Part shown: piece after piece, positions 27,005-36,696 of the stretch
Layout of the letters: each line of letters begins with the position of its first letter
How positions within the stretch are numbered: the stretch's first letter is position 1
Origin: Marinomonas sp. KMM3893
Lineage (GTDB): Bacteria > Pseudomonadota > Gammaproteobacteria > Pseudomonadales > Marinomonadaceae
Assembly: GCF_004352855.1 (NCBI RefSeq)
Contig: NZ_SJSC01000002.1
Location: 248,001 to 312,000 of the forward strand
Direction: 5' to 3'
Length of the DNA: 64,000 bases
Notes under the pieces: model-generated
What the model saw: the letters and a program-made list of their open reading frames with translations, nothing else
What the model was told of the DNA's origin: nothing
Databases searched by the model: none
Position numbers and translations under genes: made by a program

Positions 27005-27062
27005 AAAGCGCCAGACTGACGTGAGCCTGTAATTAGAGGACACGTTAGTCTGGCGCTTTTTT
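27005..27062. terminator. Strong bidirectional terminator
   Basis: The long arms AAAGCGCCAGACT-ACGTG and CACGT-AGTCTGGCGCTTT pair with one mismatch and are followed by a T run. The structure separates the symporter gene from the convergent adhP. Confidence 0.9.
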
Positions 27063-27070
27063 ATAGCGTT

Positions 27071-28081
27071 TTAAAGGGACATGACGATACGACCTGTGAT
27101 ATCGCCTTTTTCCATATCTTCGAAGATGTCGTTGATATCCTCTAACGACTTCTCAGTAATGATGGCTTTGACTTTACCGCGTGCGGCAAATTCCAGACAC
27201 TCTTCTAAGTCTTTACGAGTGCCGACGATTGAGCCAATGACACTGATGCCATTGAGTACGGTATCGAAAATAGGCAATGGCATATCTTCTGGTGGCAGGC
27301 CAACCAGTACACATTTTCCACCGCGACGAATCACATCATAGCTTTGTCTGAAGCCCGCTTTGCTGACCGCAGTACAGACAGTGGCGTGCACGCCATTGGT
27401 TGTTGCTAGAATGTCTTTCACCACATCGTCTGTTTTGAAATCGAAGAAGTACTCAGCGCCGAGTGACATGGCCAATTCTCGTTTAGCGGCTCCTGTGTCT
27501 ACCGCCACAACACGAAATCCCATCGCGACCGCGTACTGCACCGCCAGATGACCAAGCCCGCCAACACCGAACAGAGCCACCCAATCACCTGGCTTTGCGC
27601 CTGACACTTTGAGTGCTTTATAGGTGGTAACGCCCGCGCAGAACAATGGTGCTGCTTCGACATAGCCTAGACCTTCAGGCACTTTAACGACATATTCAGC
27701 GTGAGCAGCACAATATTCAGCGTAACCACCGTTTACAGAATAGCCTGAATTTTGTTGTGACAAACAAAGGTTTTCGTTGCCTGTTAAGCAGTATTCGCAA
27801 TGGCCACAAGCACTGTACAGCCAAGGTATACCGACGCGATCGCCTAGGGCGATGTGCTGGACGGCGCTGCCCACTTCAACCACTTCGCCAACACCTTCAT
27901 GCCCAGGAATAAAGGGTAATGTTGGTTTGACTGGCCAATCGCCGTGGCAGGCGTGTAAATCCGTATGACACACCCCACAGGCGTGTATTCTGACAAGAAT
28001 TTGGTGTGCTTCGATGCTTGGTTTAACCACGTCTTTAATATTTAGAATCTCACCAAACTTATTAGCGACTGCTGCTTTCAT
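27071..28081 (-). CDS. adhP: Zinc-dependent alcohol dehydrogenase AdhP
   Basis: This is a medium-chain alcohol dehydrogenase of 336 residues. The catalytic zinc site is visible at GVCHTD (Cys38) and GHE (His61). The structural zinc site has Cys92, Cys95, Cys98 and Cys106. The NAD-binding Rossmann loop is [13 protein letters not shown]. The sequence is close to AdhP, which oxidises ethanol and other primary alcohols. The ATG at 28081 was chosen because GGAG stands six bases before it; the frame extends four codons further upstream. It appears to be a single-gene unit. Confidence 0.92.
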   Translation of the reverse strand: MKAAVANKFGEILNIKDVVKPSIEAHQILVRIHACGVCHTDLHACHGDWPVKPTLPFIPGHEGVGEVVEVGSAVQHIALGDRVGIPWLYSACGHCEYCLTGNENLCLSQQNSGYSVNGGYAEYCAAHAEYVVKVPEGLGYVEAAPLFCAGVTTYKALKVSGAKPGDWVALFGVGGLGHLAVQYAVAMGFRVVAVDTGAAKRELAMSLGAEYFFDFKTDDVVKDILATTNGVHATVCTAVSKAGFRQSYDVIRRGGKCVLVGLPPEDMPLPIFDTVLNGISVIGSIVGTRKDLEECLEFAARGKVKAIITEKSLEDINDIFEDMEKGDITGRIVMSL

Positions 28082-28511
28082 AACGAACTCCATCTCAGAT
28101 TTATTATTTTATTGAACGAGTGTTAAAGCGATGTGATTTTCACTATTCCACTTTAAGCACAATGCAGATAAAAGTTTTCCTCGCAGTCCAGCATATTTGC
28201 ACCACAGTACAATTTACCTTTCAGGAAGGCCGCTTATGGTGTCATTGTCATGCTTTATTGCATGGCGTGTCGGGGTGTTGGATCTCACATAGGTTTGCGA
28301 ATGATTACAAAAAGGAACGAATACATTTAGATATGTATGCTAGTTTCAAGAGATATAAACAAGGGCGATATTGGTTGCATACATGGCACAAAAGACTTTA
28401 TCAGGAGAACGCTTAGTTTTTAGTTGAATATTGATGTATTAAAAATCAGGTGAATATTTCTTATTGTCTCGTGAGTATGCCGAGCAGGTATCTTTAGGTA
28501 TAGAGAGCACA
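28082..28511. other. Divergent intergenic region, no gene supported
   Basis: This 430-base gap lies between adhP and the GGDEF-EAL gene. An open frame of 98 codons at 28120-28416 has no ribosome site and a composition unlike its neighbours (many His, Cys and Trp), so I do not call it. Promoters for both flanking genes should lie here. Confidence 0.4.
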
Positions 28512-30860
28512 ATGTTAAACACACTCAAAGGACGACTCTATTTTCTCTCTGTCTTGATCGTCACTCCCTTCTATTTCTTTATCTATTTTAGCTTCAACTA
28601 CAGCAGTGAAATCATTGAAGATGAATTTCTAAAAACCGCTAAAATTGTCTCTAATCAGGTGGCTGAGAATCAGAATCAGCTGGTGGCCTCTACGCACCGA
28701 TTCCTAGCTTCTCTAGCGGCTCTCCCGCAGATACAAAAGCCAAACTCCGAAAGTTGCCGCCGTTTTGTGAGCGATATTACGCCGTTATTTGAGCGTTATG
28801 TAAATATTGGTATTCCCAATACAGAGGGAGTGTTGACCTGTAATGGCACGCCTCTTATGTCTTCTATTGACGTGTACGATCGTCGCTACATCCAGCAAGC
28901 CTTGACGCAAAATAGATTTACGACCAGCGGCGTACAGCTCGACCGTGTTGTTGGTCGTCCGACGATTAATTTTGCGTACCCCATTCATGTCGAGGCCGAA
29001 AACAATGATGCCTTGGGTGTCGTAGTGGCCGTTATTTCACTGGACTGGTGGAATTTATTACTGAGTAATAGTCAGCTGCCAGAGAAGAGTGTGGCTTATG
29101 TGCTAGATGGCTATGGCAAAGTGGTGGCCAGTTACCCTAATGACATTTTGTTTGATCCACCAGAATACTTTGATGCCATCGTGGAGGGAAATGACGACAT
29201 TCATCGAGTATTTGTTTACCACCCAGTACTGGGTGAAGATGGCCAAGTGCTGCTGACCTTTTTGACTGGCATTTCAGTCGATCAGCCATTATCCATTCTT
29301 AAAAACCGTTATACCCTGATCTTGGTGAGCTTTACCATCATGGTTGTGCTGATGTTTGTGCTATTGAGAGTGTTTTTTATAAACGCGATTTCTAAGCCTT
29401 TAAGTCGCCTTGGGGATCTTGCCATGAGACTGGGTCAAAATGAGAAAATAGAAGCGGTTTTGCCCACTGGCGTAAAGGAAATGGACGATTTACAAAGCCG
29501 CTTCATTGACATGGCTGAGCGTAAAGCGCGAGCCGAAAAGGTGATAATAAGCCAAGCACAAACAGACAGTCTGACCGGCATCTCTAACCGCGATGCGCTT
29601 AATAGAAGCCTATCCAACATGTTGTTGGCCAATCATAACAATCATCATATTGGGGTTATTCTGCTCGATCTAGATAACTTTAAAGAAGTGAATGACACTC
29701 GAGGGCATGAGACAGGGGACGGTGTGCTAAAAATGATTGCCTCTCGTCTTATTGCTTGTGCACCATCGGCTCAACTGATCAGTCGCCTAGGCGGTGATGA
29801 ATTTATTCTTTTACTAGAAGGTTTTGACGAAGACCAAATAGCGACACTCAGTGAGAGAATCAGACTCTCCATTAAACAGCCTTTTACCGTTTCGCATTGC
29901 GAAATCGTCGTGACGGCGAGCATTGGCATAGCGCTTTACCCAGAGGATGGGGCGAGTGTCGGCGAGCTGATGGTGGCGGTTGATCAGGCGATGTATTTTG
30001 CTAAACAAAGTGGCCGAGATGCCTCTAGGCGTTTTAGCTGGGAGTTAAAAGAAGCGCTGACCAGAAAAATAGAGCTTATTCAGGACTTGCGCCAAGCGAT
30101 TATTAATCAAGAGTTCTATTTGCTCTACCAACCCATCATTAACAAACAGGGCGATGTGGCCAAATTTGAAGCGCTTATTCGCTGGCATCACCCGCAAAAA
30201 GGTTTAATACCGCCGGATCATTTTATCCAATTTGCAGAAGAATCGGGGCAGATTATCGAAATCGGGCATTGGGTTATCCAAGAAGCGAAACGGGCCCTGG
30301 CGCCAATTCGTGATGTATACGGTAACGGTATTCAGGTCAGTGTGAACGTATCGCCAATGCAGCTTTCAAAGCAACAAGGTGAAGATGGCCGCTTACTTAC
30401 CGAACTGCTTAGCAAGCCTGTGGGAGGCAACCCCACACACATTCAAAATGGCTTGGTAGTAGAGATTACCGAACACCTTCTAATGAACTCAGATGAAAGC
30501 ACACGAAGGGCATTATTGGCGTTTAGAGAAGAAGGCATTCAGGTCGCGCTAGATGACTTCGGGACGGGCTATTCGTCGTTGGCTTACATCATGAACTACG
30601 ACATCGATTATTTAAAAATAGACCGTGAGTTTGTGCAGAAGTTAGGGCAAGAGTCTGCTTCGGAAACCCTGTGTGAAGCCATTATCTCAATGGCGCACGC
30701 ACTGGGTGTGTCGGTTATTGCAGAAGGGGTAGAAACACAAATACAAGCCGATTTATTGTTAGGTTACGGGTGTGATTACCTACAAGGTTACTTTTTCTCA
30801 AAACCCATTCCCTTGAAGCAAATACTGAAATACCAGCAAGATAAGGATTTATCGGTTTAA
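28512..30860 (+). CDS. Membrane GGDEF-EAL protein (diguanylate cyclase/phosphodiesterase)
   Basis: This 782-residue inner-membrane c-di-GMP protein has an N-terminal helix, a periplasmic Cache-like sensor (about 40-270) and a second helix. A HAMP-like linker, a GGDEF domain and an EAL domain follow. The cyclase signature RLGGDEF is intact near residue 427, but no RxxD inhibitory site precedes it. The EAL block FEALIRW near 553 and the later DDFGTGYSSL and IAEGVET blocks are intact, so both activities are possible. The start at 28512 fits the membrane helix that follows directly. Confidence 0.92.
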   Translation: MLNTLKGRLYFLSVLIVTPFYFFIYFSFNYSSEIIEDEFLKTAKIVSNQVAENQNQLVASTHRFLASLAALPQIQKPNSESCRRFVSDITPLFERYVNIGIPNTEGVLTCNGTPLMSSIDVYDRRYIQQALTQNRFTTSGVQLDRVVGRPTINFAYPIHVEAENNDALGVVVAVISLDWWNLLLSNSQLPEKSVAYVLDGYGKVVASYPNDILFDPPEYFDAIVEGNDDIHRVFVYHPVLGEDGQVLLTFLTGISVDQPLSILKNRYTLILVSFTIMVVLMFVLLRVFFINAISKPLSRLGDLAMRLGQNEKIEAVLPTGVKEMDDLQSRFIDMAERKARAEKVIISQAQTDSLTGISNRDALNRSLSNMLLANHNNHHIGVILLDLDNFKEVNDTRGHETGDGVLKMIASRLIACAPSAQLISRLGGDEFILLLEGFDEDQIATLSERIRLSIKQPFTVSHCEIVVTASIGIALYPEDGASVGELMVAVDQAMYFAKQSGRDASRRFSWELKEALTRKIELIQDLRQAIINQEFYLLYQPIINKQGDVAKFEALIRWHHPQKGLIPPDHFIQFAEESGQIIEIGHWVIQEAKRALAPIRDVYGNGIQVSVNVSPMQLSKQQGEDGRLLTELLSKPVGGNPTHIQNGLVVEITEHLLMNSDESTRRALLAFREEGIQVALDDFGTGYSSLAYIMNYDIDYLKIDREFVQKLGQESASETLCEAIISMAHALGVSVIAEGVETQIQADLLLGYGCDYLQGYFFSKPIPLKQILKYQQDKDLSV

Positions 30861-30893
30861 CGCAGGCCTAGAGTGGCGTGTAAATGACCTCTC

Positions 30894-30929
30894 ATCAGAG
30901 CCGAAAAACGCGTGTTTTTTGACTCTGAT
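30894..30929. terminator. Hairpin terminator between convergent signalling genes
   Basis: ATCAGAG pairs with CTCTGAT, with inner GAAAAA/TTTTTT pairing. It lies between the convergent GGDEF-EAL and chemoreceptor genes. Confidence 0.65.
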
Positions 30930-30947
30930 AATGTACTTACCGACGCA

Positions 30948-32570
30948 TTATTTTACTTTGAAGTAATTGATGTCGTCTTTCAGGGTTTCAGAGAGCTGCT
31001 GTAAAGCCAGCGTTTCTTCTGAGCTGACTTGCAACGCTTGGCTGGTCTCTTTCGACATATTGGCCACTTCTTGGATCTCACTGTTAATCTCAGAAATGGT
31101 CACTACTTGCTGAGAGGTGGCCGCGACAACGTCCAATACATTGGCTAATGAATTCTTCGATTGCTGCTGAATCTCATTAAGCAGTGCATTGGCTTCATTG
31201 GTGAGCGTTAGGCTATTTTGGACTTGAGGTACCGTTGTCTCCATTGCTTCAACAGAGGCTTTGGTTTCTTCTTGTACTTGAAGAATCATCTTCTCAATGT
31301 CACCGGTCGCGTCACCGGTACGCTGCGCCAAATGTCTTACTTCATCGGCGACCACTGCGAATCCTCGGCCTGTTTCCCCAGCTCGCGCGGCTTCAATGGC
31401 CGCATTTAAGGCCAGCAGGTTCGTTTGCTCTGAGATACCGCGAATAACATTGATGATGTCGCCAATGCTGCGAGTACGCTCTTCTAGCACATTCACTTGC
31501 TCAACAGTGGCTTTGACAGTCTGCGACACTTTTTCAATTTCTGTTGCGACTTTTTGTACGGCAGTTTGCCCTTTCAAAGAAAGCTCAGCAGTAATGTTTG
31601 AGTTGTTTTCCGTTTCTCTAACTCGCTCTGAAATAGAGTGAATACTCTCGTTCATTTCGATCAGCTTATGCGCCGCTGAGTTTGTGTATTCTAATTGAGT
31701 GTCCGCCGCCACCAAGGATTGCTTGGTGCCCGAGGCGACTGTTGCTGAGCGCTGAGACAGCTCCGTCGACGAGGTAATAATGCTGTTTACAATGGTGACT
31801 AGCTGCTTCTGCATAACTTGCACCGACGACATCATACTGTCTGGGCAACAAGAGGAGATGGCGCCGGTTAGATCGCCTTTAGAAATCTCCGCAATCACAT
31901 CGGCGGCTTCTTGAGGCTCGCCACCCACCGCGTTTTTAATGCGACGGGCAATCAAGTACGCCACACTGAGGCCAATAATAATGGCAATGCTGGTGAGGGA
32001 AATCATCCAACTTTGAAAGGAGCTAGAGACCTCTCGAGTTTCTATGGTGGCTTCTTGGTTCGCCATTTCTTCAAGATTAATAAACGCATTGATCGCCGCG
32101 AGCCATTCCACAAAAGACGGCTTGGCTTGGTTCAGTAACACCGCGTTGGCGGACTCTAAGTCATTGGCTTGTTTGGCGCTGATGACTTGCTGAATCAGTG
32201 GTAGGGTTTTTTTCTCAATGCTTTGTATGTTGTTGTAAATAGATTTTTCTTGCGCCGTCATTGGAATGTCGGCTGAGTTAAGCATTTTTGCAGACTGTTG
32301 ATAAAAGAGATGAAGATCAGCGATGTCTTTTAGAATAATAGACAATTCGTTGTCGTTCCTCGCCAACACCACATCACGCACCGCAATAGCTCGGTCGTGT
32401 ACACTGCCACGGAAGTCAATGGCATAGCGTTGTTTTACTGAGTTGATGTCCGTCATCTGGGTGATGGTGGTATCAATGAAATTCACTCGGTGGATCGCAA
32501 TGACCGTTAATATAACCGTCAGAGCCAGCGTGATACCAAAGCCAAAAACGAGGCGGGCGTTAATCGTCAT
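30948..32570 (-). CDS. Methyl-accepting chemotaxis protein
   Basis: This 540-residue chemoreceptor has an N-terminal membrane helix, a periplasmic four-helix-bundle sensor (about 30-190) and a second helix. A HAMP domain leads into the long cytoplasmic coiled coil. The hairpin tip that binds CheA and CheW is intact ([19 protein letters not shown], followed by [12 protein letters not shown]). An unusual Cys-Cys pair (SSCCPDS) lies just after HAMP. No C-terminal CheR-tethering pentapeptide is present; the protein ends INYFKVK. The ligand is unknown. Confidence 0.92.
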   Translation of the reverse strand: MTINARLVFGFGITLALTVILTVIAIHRVNFIDTTITQMTDINSVKQRYAIDFRGSVHDRAIAVRDVVLARNDNELSIILKDIADLHLFYQQSAKMLNSADIPMTAQEKSIYNNIQSIEKKTLPLIQQVISAKQANDLESANAVLLNQAKPSFVEWLAAINAFINLEEMANQEATIETREVSSSFQSWMISLTSIAIIIGLSVAYLIARRIKNAVGGEPQEAADVIAEISKGDLTGAISSCCPDSMMSSVQVMQKQLVTIVNSIITSSTELSQRSATVASGTKQSLVAADTQLEYTNSAAHKLIEMNESIHSISERVRETENNSNITAELSLKGQTAVQKVATEIEKVSQTVKATVEQVNVLEERTRSIGDIINVIRGISEQTNLLALNAAIEAARAGETGRGFAVVADEVRHLAQRTGDATGDIEKMILQVQEETKASVEAMETTVPQVQNSLTLTNEANALLNEIQQQSKNSLANVLDVVAATSQQVVTISEINSEIQEVANMSKETSQALQVSSEETLALQQLSETLKDDINYFKVK

Positions 32571-32790
32571 AAATTGAATCCGTTTAGTCTATTCAAGCGT
32601 TACAGAAAACAGGTGTTTGTTAGTCAACAAGACACCCACAGAAGTTCCTGCCGTATTGTCTTGTCTTACATGATAAAAATGAGAAGCGAGTGTAGCCTAA
32701 TCTGTTCTGAGAGCCTGTTACAAAATGTGTTTCTTGCATAAGGTTCTGACTTATATCAGTGCTATTTATCGTTTCTTTTAGGCGATGTGA

Positions 32791-34719
32791 CTAGCTGCGA
32801 GCAATCACATCGTTGACGGCTTTGGCAATTAGATCCTGTCGCATGGTGGTACGTGCCACCGGTCGTTTAAACCAGAAATCCATTGGCTGATCAAAGCCAA
32901 TACCGTGCATGTAATTGTAGAGCGCTTTGCGCAACCCTTCGCCGAGCATTTCGTGCTCAGTGCCGGTTGGGTCGGTAAAGTCTACGTCGTTTTCTGCAAA
33001 TAAAATCTCAGGGCGTTCAGCAAGTGTGATGCCATAGTCGTCAGGATTAATCCCGATTGGGCTGTGAATCGTCGCCGCGAATCTGTGCCAAAATGCGGAT
33101 TGGAAGCAGCCTTGTGCCATCATTTGTCGAACCATTTCTAATGCATCAATGGTTTCTTGCTCTGTTTGTGTCGGGAAGCCATACATCAAATAGGCGTGAA
33201 CCAGAATGTCCGCATCACTAAACGCTTTCGTGACGCGGGCGACTTGATCGACGCTAACGCCTTTTTTCATCAGTTTTAGCAATCGGTCTGACGCGACTTC
33301 AAGTCCGCCACTGACAGCGATACAACCTGAATCTGCCAATAATTGACAGCGCTCAGGCGTGAAGGTTTTCTCAAAACGAATATTACCCCACCAACTGATC
33401 ACGACGCCGCGTTCGATCAAACGATTGGCGAGAGCGAATAAGGCTTTTGGTGGCGCGGCTTCATCCACAAAATGGAATCCAGTTTGTCCGGTTTCTTCGA
33501 TCAGCTCTTCAATTCGGTCGACTAACAGGTCCGCACCGGCGGCATCGTAGCGGTCGATGTAATCCAAACTCACGTCGCAAAAGCTGCATTTGCGCCAATA
33601 GCAACCGTGGGCAATGGTCAGTTTATTCCAGCGTCCATCGCTCCAAATGCGGTGCATCGGGTTAAGCATTTCACAAAGAGACAGATAGTCGCCTAATGGC
33701 AAGCCGTCGTAGATTGGCGTGCCCACATCGGTTTGGGGGATATCGTGCAATGCTTTATTGTCATTCAAATGCACATAAGGCTCGCCGTTTTGATCTTCTG
33801 CGAGAAAGTAAGTACGTACTAACTCGTCAATTTCTCGTTGACCGTCGAAGAATTCCAGCAAGGTAATGAAAGGGCGCTCGCCGTCATCAAGACAAATGAA
33901 ATCAACAAATTCAAACACGCGGGTATCTTTGAGAGCACGTAATTCTGTGTTTACAAAGCCGCCGCCCATGACGATGGGCAAATCAGGATTGATCGCTTTA
34001 CAGGTTTGCGCGATGCGCAGTGCGCCGAGCATATTGCCCGGGAAAGGCACGGTTAAAGCGACCACACTGGGTTGAGTCTCTTCTAAATACTGCTCGACCA
34101 ATTGTTCTAAAATCTCAGAACTAAAACTAGGTTCCCCCATGAGAGTATCGTAGAGATTGTCGAAGCTTGGGTTTGCCGCGGCAAGGCGCTCGCCGTAACG
34201 GCTTACTTCGAAATAAGGGTCAACACCTTGGGTGATCACCGCTGATAAATCATTGATAAACAAGGTAGCCAAATACTTGGCTTGATCTTGTACCCCTAGG
34301 TTACCAAACGCGGCTTTTAGAACATCCCCAGAGACCGCTTCCATTTGTTCTATGGTGTCGAAAGCTGGGCCTTCAGGCAGAAAACGTCGGGAAATAATAC
34401 GCAACGCTAGGCTTGGATCTTTACCTTGTAAAAAACGAATGACAGGCTCAACCGCAAGGCGGTAACGATCGAATTCCGCTAAGAAGGTGAAAATCACATC
34501 GGGCAGTTCGTCGTCTTCAAATTGCTCGAAGTTTTCCTCTACATGCTGGCGGATAATATCCAATGCAGGCGCTGTCATCATCTCAAGAAAAAGCTCGATG
34601 GCAGGGTCTCGCTGCACCGCCTCATAGCCCCGAGAGCGTAAAAAACCAGTGAGATACGCCGTCGCCGGATACGGAGTATTTAACTGAGTCATAGGAGGGG
34701 TCATTAGAAGAACGGTCAT
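32791..34719 (-). CDS. B12-binding-domain radical SAM protein
   Basis: This 642-residue protein has an N-terminal cobalamin-binding-like region (SVVALTVPFPGNMLGALRIAQ, then PIVMGGGFVNTE around residues 210-260). A radical SAM domain follows with the cysteine cluster CYWRKCSFC starting near residue 373. The spacing is C-x4-C-x2-C, one residue longer than the classical x3 form. Downstream blocks (GGLEVASDRLLKLMKKG and HAYLMYGFPTQTEQE) are typical of the B12-radical SAM group. The substrate is unknown. Flanks suggest a single gene. Confidence 0.85.
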   Translation of the reverse strand: MTVLLMTPPMTQLNTPYPATAYLTGFLRSRGYEAVQRDPAIELFLEMMTAPALDIIRQHVEENFEQFEDDELPDVIFTFLAEFDRYRLAVEPVIRFLQGKDPSLALRIISRRFLPEGPAFDTIEQMEAVSGDVLKAAFGNLGVQDQAKYLATLFINDLSAVITQGVDPYFEVSRYGERLAAANPSFDNLYDTLMGEPSFSSEILEQLVEQYLEETQPSVVALTVPFPGNMLGALRIAQTCKAINPDLPIVMGGGFVNTELRALKDTRVFEFVDFICLDDGERPFITLLEFFDGQREIDELVRTYFLAEDQNGEPYVHLNDNKALHDIPQTDVGTPIYDGLPLGDYLSLCEMLNPMHRIWSDGRWNKLTIAHGCYWRKCSFCDVSLDYIDRYDAAGADLLVDRIEELIEETGQTGFHFVDEAAPPKALFALANRLIERGVVISWWGNIRFEKTFTPERCQLLADSGCIAVSGGLEVASDRLLKLMKKGVSVDQVARVTKAFSDADILVHAYLMYGFPTQTEQETIDALEMVRQMMAQGCFQSAFWHRFAATIHSPIGINPDDYGITLAERPEILFAENDVDFTDPTGTEHEMLGEGLRKALYNYMHGIGFDQPMDFWFKRPVARTTMRQDLIAKAVNDVIARS

Positions 34720-34789
34720 AGCCTGCCTTTAAGCGTAACAACGGATAAAATAAGGGGGCATTCTAGCAGTAAAGAAGGGGTATATCCTG

Positions 34790-35470
34790 CTAATTATCGA
34801 GTATAGGATTTAGGTAGCCTGCGCCGAGTTGCTGCATTTGCCGCTCAATCCAATCCACTCTTTGACGAAGATTCGGGGTTAATCGGTTTGGGTCACGTTT
34901 GCGTGGGCTAGGTAATAGTACCGCCAATCGGGCGGCTTGGTTCGCTGTCAGGTGGCGGGCAGATTTGCCAAAATAATGCTGGCTAGCGGCTTCGACACCA
35001 TAAATCCCTTTGCCGAATTCTGCGACGTTCAAATACACTTCTAAAATGCGTTTTTTACCCCAAATGGCCTCAAGGCTGATGGCTAGTCCGGCCTCTAACC
35101 CTTTGCGAATAAAACTGCGTCCTGGCCACAGAAACAGGTTTTTTGCTGTTTGCTGGGTAATCGTACTGGCGCCGCGAAGCCCTTCACCATCATCGTATTG
35201 GCTAAGCGCTTTGGTGATCGCCGTAAAATCGACACCGAAATGGTCGGGAAAGCGTTGATCCTCTGAGCCAATAACCGCTAATGGCACCTGTGGTGGCAGT
35301 TTATCGATACTGATCCAATGCTGAGTCACCGGATAATCACTTTGCAACATAAACGCCGTTGTCGGTGGCGGCACAAATCGAAAGAGCAGTAGAATCAAAG
35401 CAAACGCGATCAAAACACGCCATAAAACAGTCCATGCTTTGTTGAAAACACCCGGTTTACGCTTTGCCAT
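34790..35470 (-). CDS. mtgA: Monofunctional peptidoglycan glycosyltransferase MtgA
   Basis: This 226-residue GT51 enzyme polymerises lipid II glycan chains. One N-terminal membrane helix (about 14-32) anchors it in the inner membrane. The catalytic Glu70 lies in GSEDQRFPDHFG, and the second key block, KKRILEVYLNVAEFGKGIYG, is present. There is no transpeptidase domain, which marks it as MtgA rather than a class A PBP. It is divergent from the YdjM-like gene. Confidence 0.93.
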   Translation of the reverse strand: MAKRKPGVFNKAWTVLWRVLIAFALILLLFRFVPPPTTAFMLQSDYPVTQHWISIDKLPPQVPLAVIGSEDQRFPDHFGVDFTAITKALSQYDDGEGLRGASTITQQTAKNLFLWPGRSFIRKGLEAGLAISLEAIWGKKRILEVYLNVAEFGKGIYGVEAASQHYFGKSARHLTANQAARLAVLLPSPRKRDPNRLTPNLRQRVDWIERQMQQLGAGYLNPILDN

Positions 35471-35710
35471 TCATTACCTCAAGGGGGAAAGAGGCCATAC
35501 CTCTCTGAAAGACTATAATAGCAATTTTTCACTGGTTGATGTTTAACCTATTTATTGCTTTAAGGCGTTCTCTTTACTGGAAAGGATCAGGTCTTTTACT
35601 TATTGGTGCGCAGACCCTATTGCTCGATTCCTGTAGCATACGCGCACCGAAATTCACAGTGGTCGCAATGTGCCCCTTCTTTTACACCATCGCAACAAGG
35701 ACAACGCCTG

Positions 35711-36370
35711 ATGGCCAATTTTAATACCCACGTTACCGTGGCTGCCGCGCTTAGTGCCCCCTTGGCAGCCTGCGCTTTTGTTATGGGTTTTGCCAATATG
35801 AACGACGCCATTCTTTATGCTTTAGCGGGGACGTTAGGTGGACTATTACCCGATATCGACGCCGACGAATCGATTGCCATTCGGTTGGTATTTCGCCTGT
35901 TCGGCGCACTGGTTGCAGGCTTGATCATCGCCGCTTGGGTGAATCAACTTCCCCACTGGCAAGTACTTGCACTGGCGGCGGCAGGCTACCTAATCGTACG
36001 CTTCCCAATACAATGGGTGTTTGAGCAACTCACCATACACAGAGGAACATTGCACAGTTTGCTGGCCAACGTCATGTTTGCTGCTCTTGCTGTGCCCATC
36101 TCATACCATGTGTTTGGCCTTAGCGCGAAAACCGCCTGGGGAATCGGCGCTTTTACCTTTTTAGGCGCCACCATACATCTGATACTCGACGAGCTATACA
36201 GCATCGAACTCTCAGGCATGCGCATCAAACGCTCCTTCGGCACCGCACTTAAACTCACCGACTGGGGCGAACCACTGGCATCGCTGGCGCTAGTACTTGG
36301 CTGCGCAGTGGGGTACTGGCTCAGCCCAACGCCAGATGCTTGGGTGTCTGCTTTTGCTTTATTGCATTGA
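35711..36370 (+). CDS. YdjM-like membrane protein (DUF457, metal-dependent hydrolase family)
   Basis: This 219-residue inner-membrane protein has about five hydrophobic helices. The family's metal-ligand pattern is visible: NTHVTVA near the N-terminus, LLPDIDADES around residue 50, and TIHRGTLHSL in the middle. A late HLILDELY completes the set. The ATG at 35711 has AAGGA upstream; the frame is open to 35603. E. coli YdjM is induced by the SOS response, but no such link is shown here. It is convergent with hipB, 5 bases apart. Confidence 0.82.
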   Translation: MANFNTHVTVAAALSAPLAACAFVMGFANMNDAILYALAGTLGGLLPDIDADESIAIRLVFRLFGALVAGLIIAAWVNQLPHWQVLALAAAGYLIVRFPIQWVFEQLTIHRGTLHSLLANVMFAALAVPISYHVFGLSAKTAWGIGAFTFLGATIHLILDELYSIELSGMRIKRSFGTALKLTDWGEPLASLALVLGCAVGYWLSPTPDAWVSAFALLH

Positions 36371-36375
36371 GAAAA

Positions 36376-36696
36376 TCAGTTTTCGGTTATTTTCGATGAA
36401 CTGATGTTCATAACATGCCTAGCGACATGTGGATGAATCGGTGTGAGTCCAGATTTCATACCAAGTGGTTTAAACACTTTATCGATAATACTCTGAACCT
36501 GACTACCCTTGTCTTGTTCAATGTCTGTCAAAGTGCGACGGCTGACTCCGACTAACTCTGCATAGCGAGTTTGAGAAAAACCAAGCACTTCTTTGCGAAG
36601 GCGTTTTAACATCTGTCCTTGAGTGAGCTCACCTAATATATGTTGTTGTAGAAGCTCTACTAATAAAGCTTGGCGCTGTTCTGCTGTCATGCTCAT
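36376..36696 (-). CDS. hipB: HipB-like helix-turn-helix antitoxin
   Basis: This 106-residue protein has a Cro/C1-type helix-turn-helix in its middle (LGFSQTRYAELVGVSRRTLTDIEQ). Such proteins neutralise HipA kinases and repress their own operon. The start at 36696 gives the classic ATGA overlap with the hipA stop. An in-frame start 36 bases upstream lies inside hipA and is less likely. The antitoxin gene comes after the toxin gene, the reverse of the usual hipBA order. The palindromes upstream of hipA are the likely binding sites. Confidence 0.85.
   Translation of the reverse strand: MSMTAEQRQALLVELLQQHILGELTQGQMLKRLRKEVLGFSQTRYAELVGVSRRTLTDIEQDKGSQVQSIIDKVFKPLGMKSGLTPIHPHVARHVMNISSSKITEN

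Noticed and set aside
28120-28416. 98-codon open frame upstream of the GGDEF-EAL gene
   Set aside because: There is no ribosome site, the residue make-up is odd, and I see no recognisable domain.
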